Shown here: positions 60,089-61,199 of the stretch, in pieces
Position numbering within the stretch: the stretch's first letter is position 1
How the letters are laid out: each line of letters starts with the position of its first letter
Assembly: GCA_004322015.1 (NCBI GenBank)
Contig: SCQT01000073.1
Coordinates: forward strand, 1-61,199
Direction of reading: 5' to 3'
DNA: 61,199 nt
Origin: Chitinophagaceae bacterium
GTDB lineage: Bacteria > Bacteroidota > Bacteroidia > Chitinophagales > Chitinophagaceae
Notes under the pieces: generated by a model
What the model was told of the DNA's origin: nothing
The model's input: the letters and a program-made list of their open reading frames with translations, nothing else
Database searches by the model: none
Program-made: the position numbers and the translations under genes

Positions 60089-60997
60089 TCATTCTCCTTT
60101 CGTCAGTTTCCTGAAAACATCTTCCAGAGCGACTGTATTGCTCTGCAAAGAAACGATGTTCAGATTATTCTGCAAAGCTAATTGCCATAAACTTTTTTTA
60201 ACTGCTTCCGGAACGGCAGTGGTAATATTCCAAACCAACGGCGAAGACTGATGTACTTCCTTTATCTCCGGTATTGTTTTTAACACTCCTTCAGATACGT
60301 TTTCACTAAAGGTGATGGTCAGCACCGTATCAGCAGCAGCCATTTGAATATGACTCAGCTTATCGTCCGCTACTATTTTTCCCAGGTTAATAATAATAAC
60401 CCTGTCGCATATTGCCTGCACTTCCTGCATGATATGTGTAGAAAGCATTACCGTTTTATCTTTTCCTAATTCCCTGATTAAATGGCGGATTTCGACTAAC
60501 TGGTTCGGGTCAAGTCCTGAGGTTGGTTCATCTAAGATCAGCACTTCAGGGTCATGCAGCAAAGCTTGTGCAAGACCCACTCTTTGTTTATATCCTTTCG
60601 ATAAGGCACCTATTTTCTTTCTGCGTTCGGATGTCAACCCGGTAAGCGCTATCATCTCTTCAATGCGTTTGGAAGCATGGGGAACTCCATAAATATGCGC
60701 AGTAAAGGAGAGGCATTCTTTTATATACATTTCAGGATATAACGGATTGGATTCCGGGAGATAACCCACTCTCTTTTTTATTTCTATGGGATGATCATCT
60801 ACAGGCAATCCGCAGACTGAAGCTTCGCCGGATGTAGCCGGCAGGTATCCCGTCAGTATTTTCATGGTGGTAGATTTTCCTGCGCCATTCGGCCCCAGGA
60901 ATCCCACAACCTCACCTTTTGGAATGGAAAACGAGATATCGTCAACAGCTTTTTGTTCGCCGTAAATTTTGGTCAGCTTCGAAACTGCAATGGACAT
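60089..60997 (-). CDS. gldA: Gliding-motility ABC transporter ATPase GldA
   Basis: 302 residues, single ATPase domain: Walker A GPNGAGKST (~34-42), signature LSKGYKQRVGLA (~131-142), Walker B VLILDEPTSGLD (~151-162), switch STHIMQE (~186). The C-terminal ~80 residues form the regulatory extension seen in GldA/NatA-type proteins. In Flavobacterium GldA, with GldF and GldG, is needed for gliding; the partners are not in the window. ATG start. The annotation as GldA rests on length and sequence style, not context. Confidence 0.85.
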   Translation of the reverse strand: MSIAVSKLTKIYGEQKAVDDISFSIPKGEVVGFLGPNGAGKSTTMKILTGYLPATSGEASVCGLPVDDHPIEIKKRVGYLPESNPLYPEMYIKECLSFTAHIYGVPHASKRIEEMIALTGLTSERRKKIGALSKGYKQRVGLAQALLHDPEVLILDEPTSGLDPNQLVEIRHLIRELGKDKTVMLSTHIMQEVQAICDRVIIINLGKIVADDKLSHIQMAAADTVLTITFSENVSEGVLKTIPEIKEVHQSSPLVWNITTAVPEAVKKSLWQLALQNNLNIVSLQSNTVALEDVFRKLTKGE

Positions 60998-61167
60998 GCG
61001 TGCAAGGTACGGTAGAAAAACAATTTCATTAATTATGGAGCATTTGTTTTATTCTTCATGATTCTTATATATTTTTTAACATTATTGTCCGAGTAAAATC
61101 ATACAACTATAGCCTATACTCCTTTGCAGGAAAGTGTTTTAGGCAAAAAATACATTGTTTCAAAATC

Positions 61168-61182
61168 GGGGGGAGTACCCCC
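61168..61182. other. G/C hairpin near the window edge
   Basis: GGGGG-AGTA-CCCCC (61169-61182) followed by TGGCTTTTTAGGGG. It could be a terminator or an edge of a G-rich repeat; too close to the end to judge. Confidence 0.25.
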
Positions 61183-61199
61183 TGGCTTTTTAGGGGCTA

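Overview
The window reads as chromosomal DNA of a Bacteroidota bacterium, most likely of the Chitinophagaceae/Sphingobacteriia type. Supporting signs are: the recurrent promoter -7 box TAnnTTTG with TTG about 19 bp upstream and no strong Shine-Dalgarno sequences; family markers largely restricted to the phylum (GldA, DUF4290, DUF6427, DUF5686, OMP_b-brl_3 TonB-type proteins, 2TM-domain protein, the long three-domain IspG); two-copy surface-protein duplications; and moderately AT-rich DNA. I see no rRNA, tRNA, CRISPR array, prophage or insertion sequence. Most housekeeping genes lie on the minus strand, which suggests that the replication fork crosses this window from right to left.

Layout. 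0.3-3.4 kb: hisS, frr, a DUF1361 membrane protein and dgkA. 3.5-7.5 kb: a secreted amidase, then a minus-strand module of membrane protein, winged-helix regulator, CreD, a two-helix mini-protein and an orphan sensor-like protein, with two copies of a 17-bp palindrome placed identically before its two transcription units. 7.6-14.7 kb (plus): DUF5686 outer-membrane protein, GNAT acetyltransferase, three-domain IspG, MsbA-like ABC exporter. 14.7-18.9 kb (minus): paaABC without paaD/paaE, then a second ABC exporter. 19-21.6 kb (plus): rbfA, a LolC/E-type permease and an Xre-RES toxin-antitoxin pair. 21.7-30.1 kb (minus): A-type Fe-S carrier and cysteine desulfurase, fatty-acid-hydroxylase-like protein, a GH9-polysaccharide deacetylase fusion, DsbD with a separate copy of its N-terminal domain, and purQ. 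30.2-34.4 kb: DUF6427 protein and two tandem paralogous secreted proteins of unknown function.

34.4-43.7 kb: a TIGR01777 epimerase, a nearly empty 0.6-kb stretch with a strong terminator, a 2TM protein, paaN, a TPR protein, DUF1015, obgE, a palindromic intergenic element, fabD and a PA0069-type radical SAM protein behind a large palindrome. 43.7-44.1 kb holds a 59-codon gene and a possible 27-codon leader peptide behind a near-consensus promoter. 44.2-51.9 kb: two tandem TonB-type outer-membrane proteins and a GHL10 glycoside-hydrolase-like protein. 52-61 kb: DUF1080 protein, the tightly packed DUF4290-murA-gmk operon (MurA carries Asp in place of the fosfomycin-target Cys), an SDR lacking the usual Tyr-x-x-x-Lys, an Lrp regulator facing trmB and an alkyltransferase-like protein, then ftsB-like, eno and gldA.

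The genes combine core information processing and envelope synthesis with accessory functions: phenylacetate degradation (paaABC, paaN), polysaccharide attack (GH9-CE4, GHL10, DUF1080, TonB-type proteins), envelope stress (CreD module), periplasmic redox (DsbD) and gliding (GldA). The less expected observations are the CreD-module operator pair, heptamer repeat arrays in intergenic regions near both window ends, the tandem secreted paralogues with a Tyr/Pro-rich insertion, the palindromic element between obgE and fabD, and the small-ORF locus at 43.7-44.1 kb.
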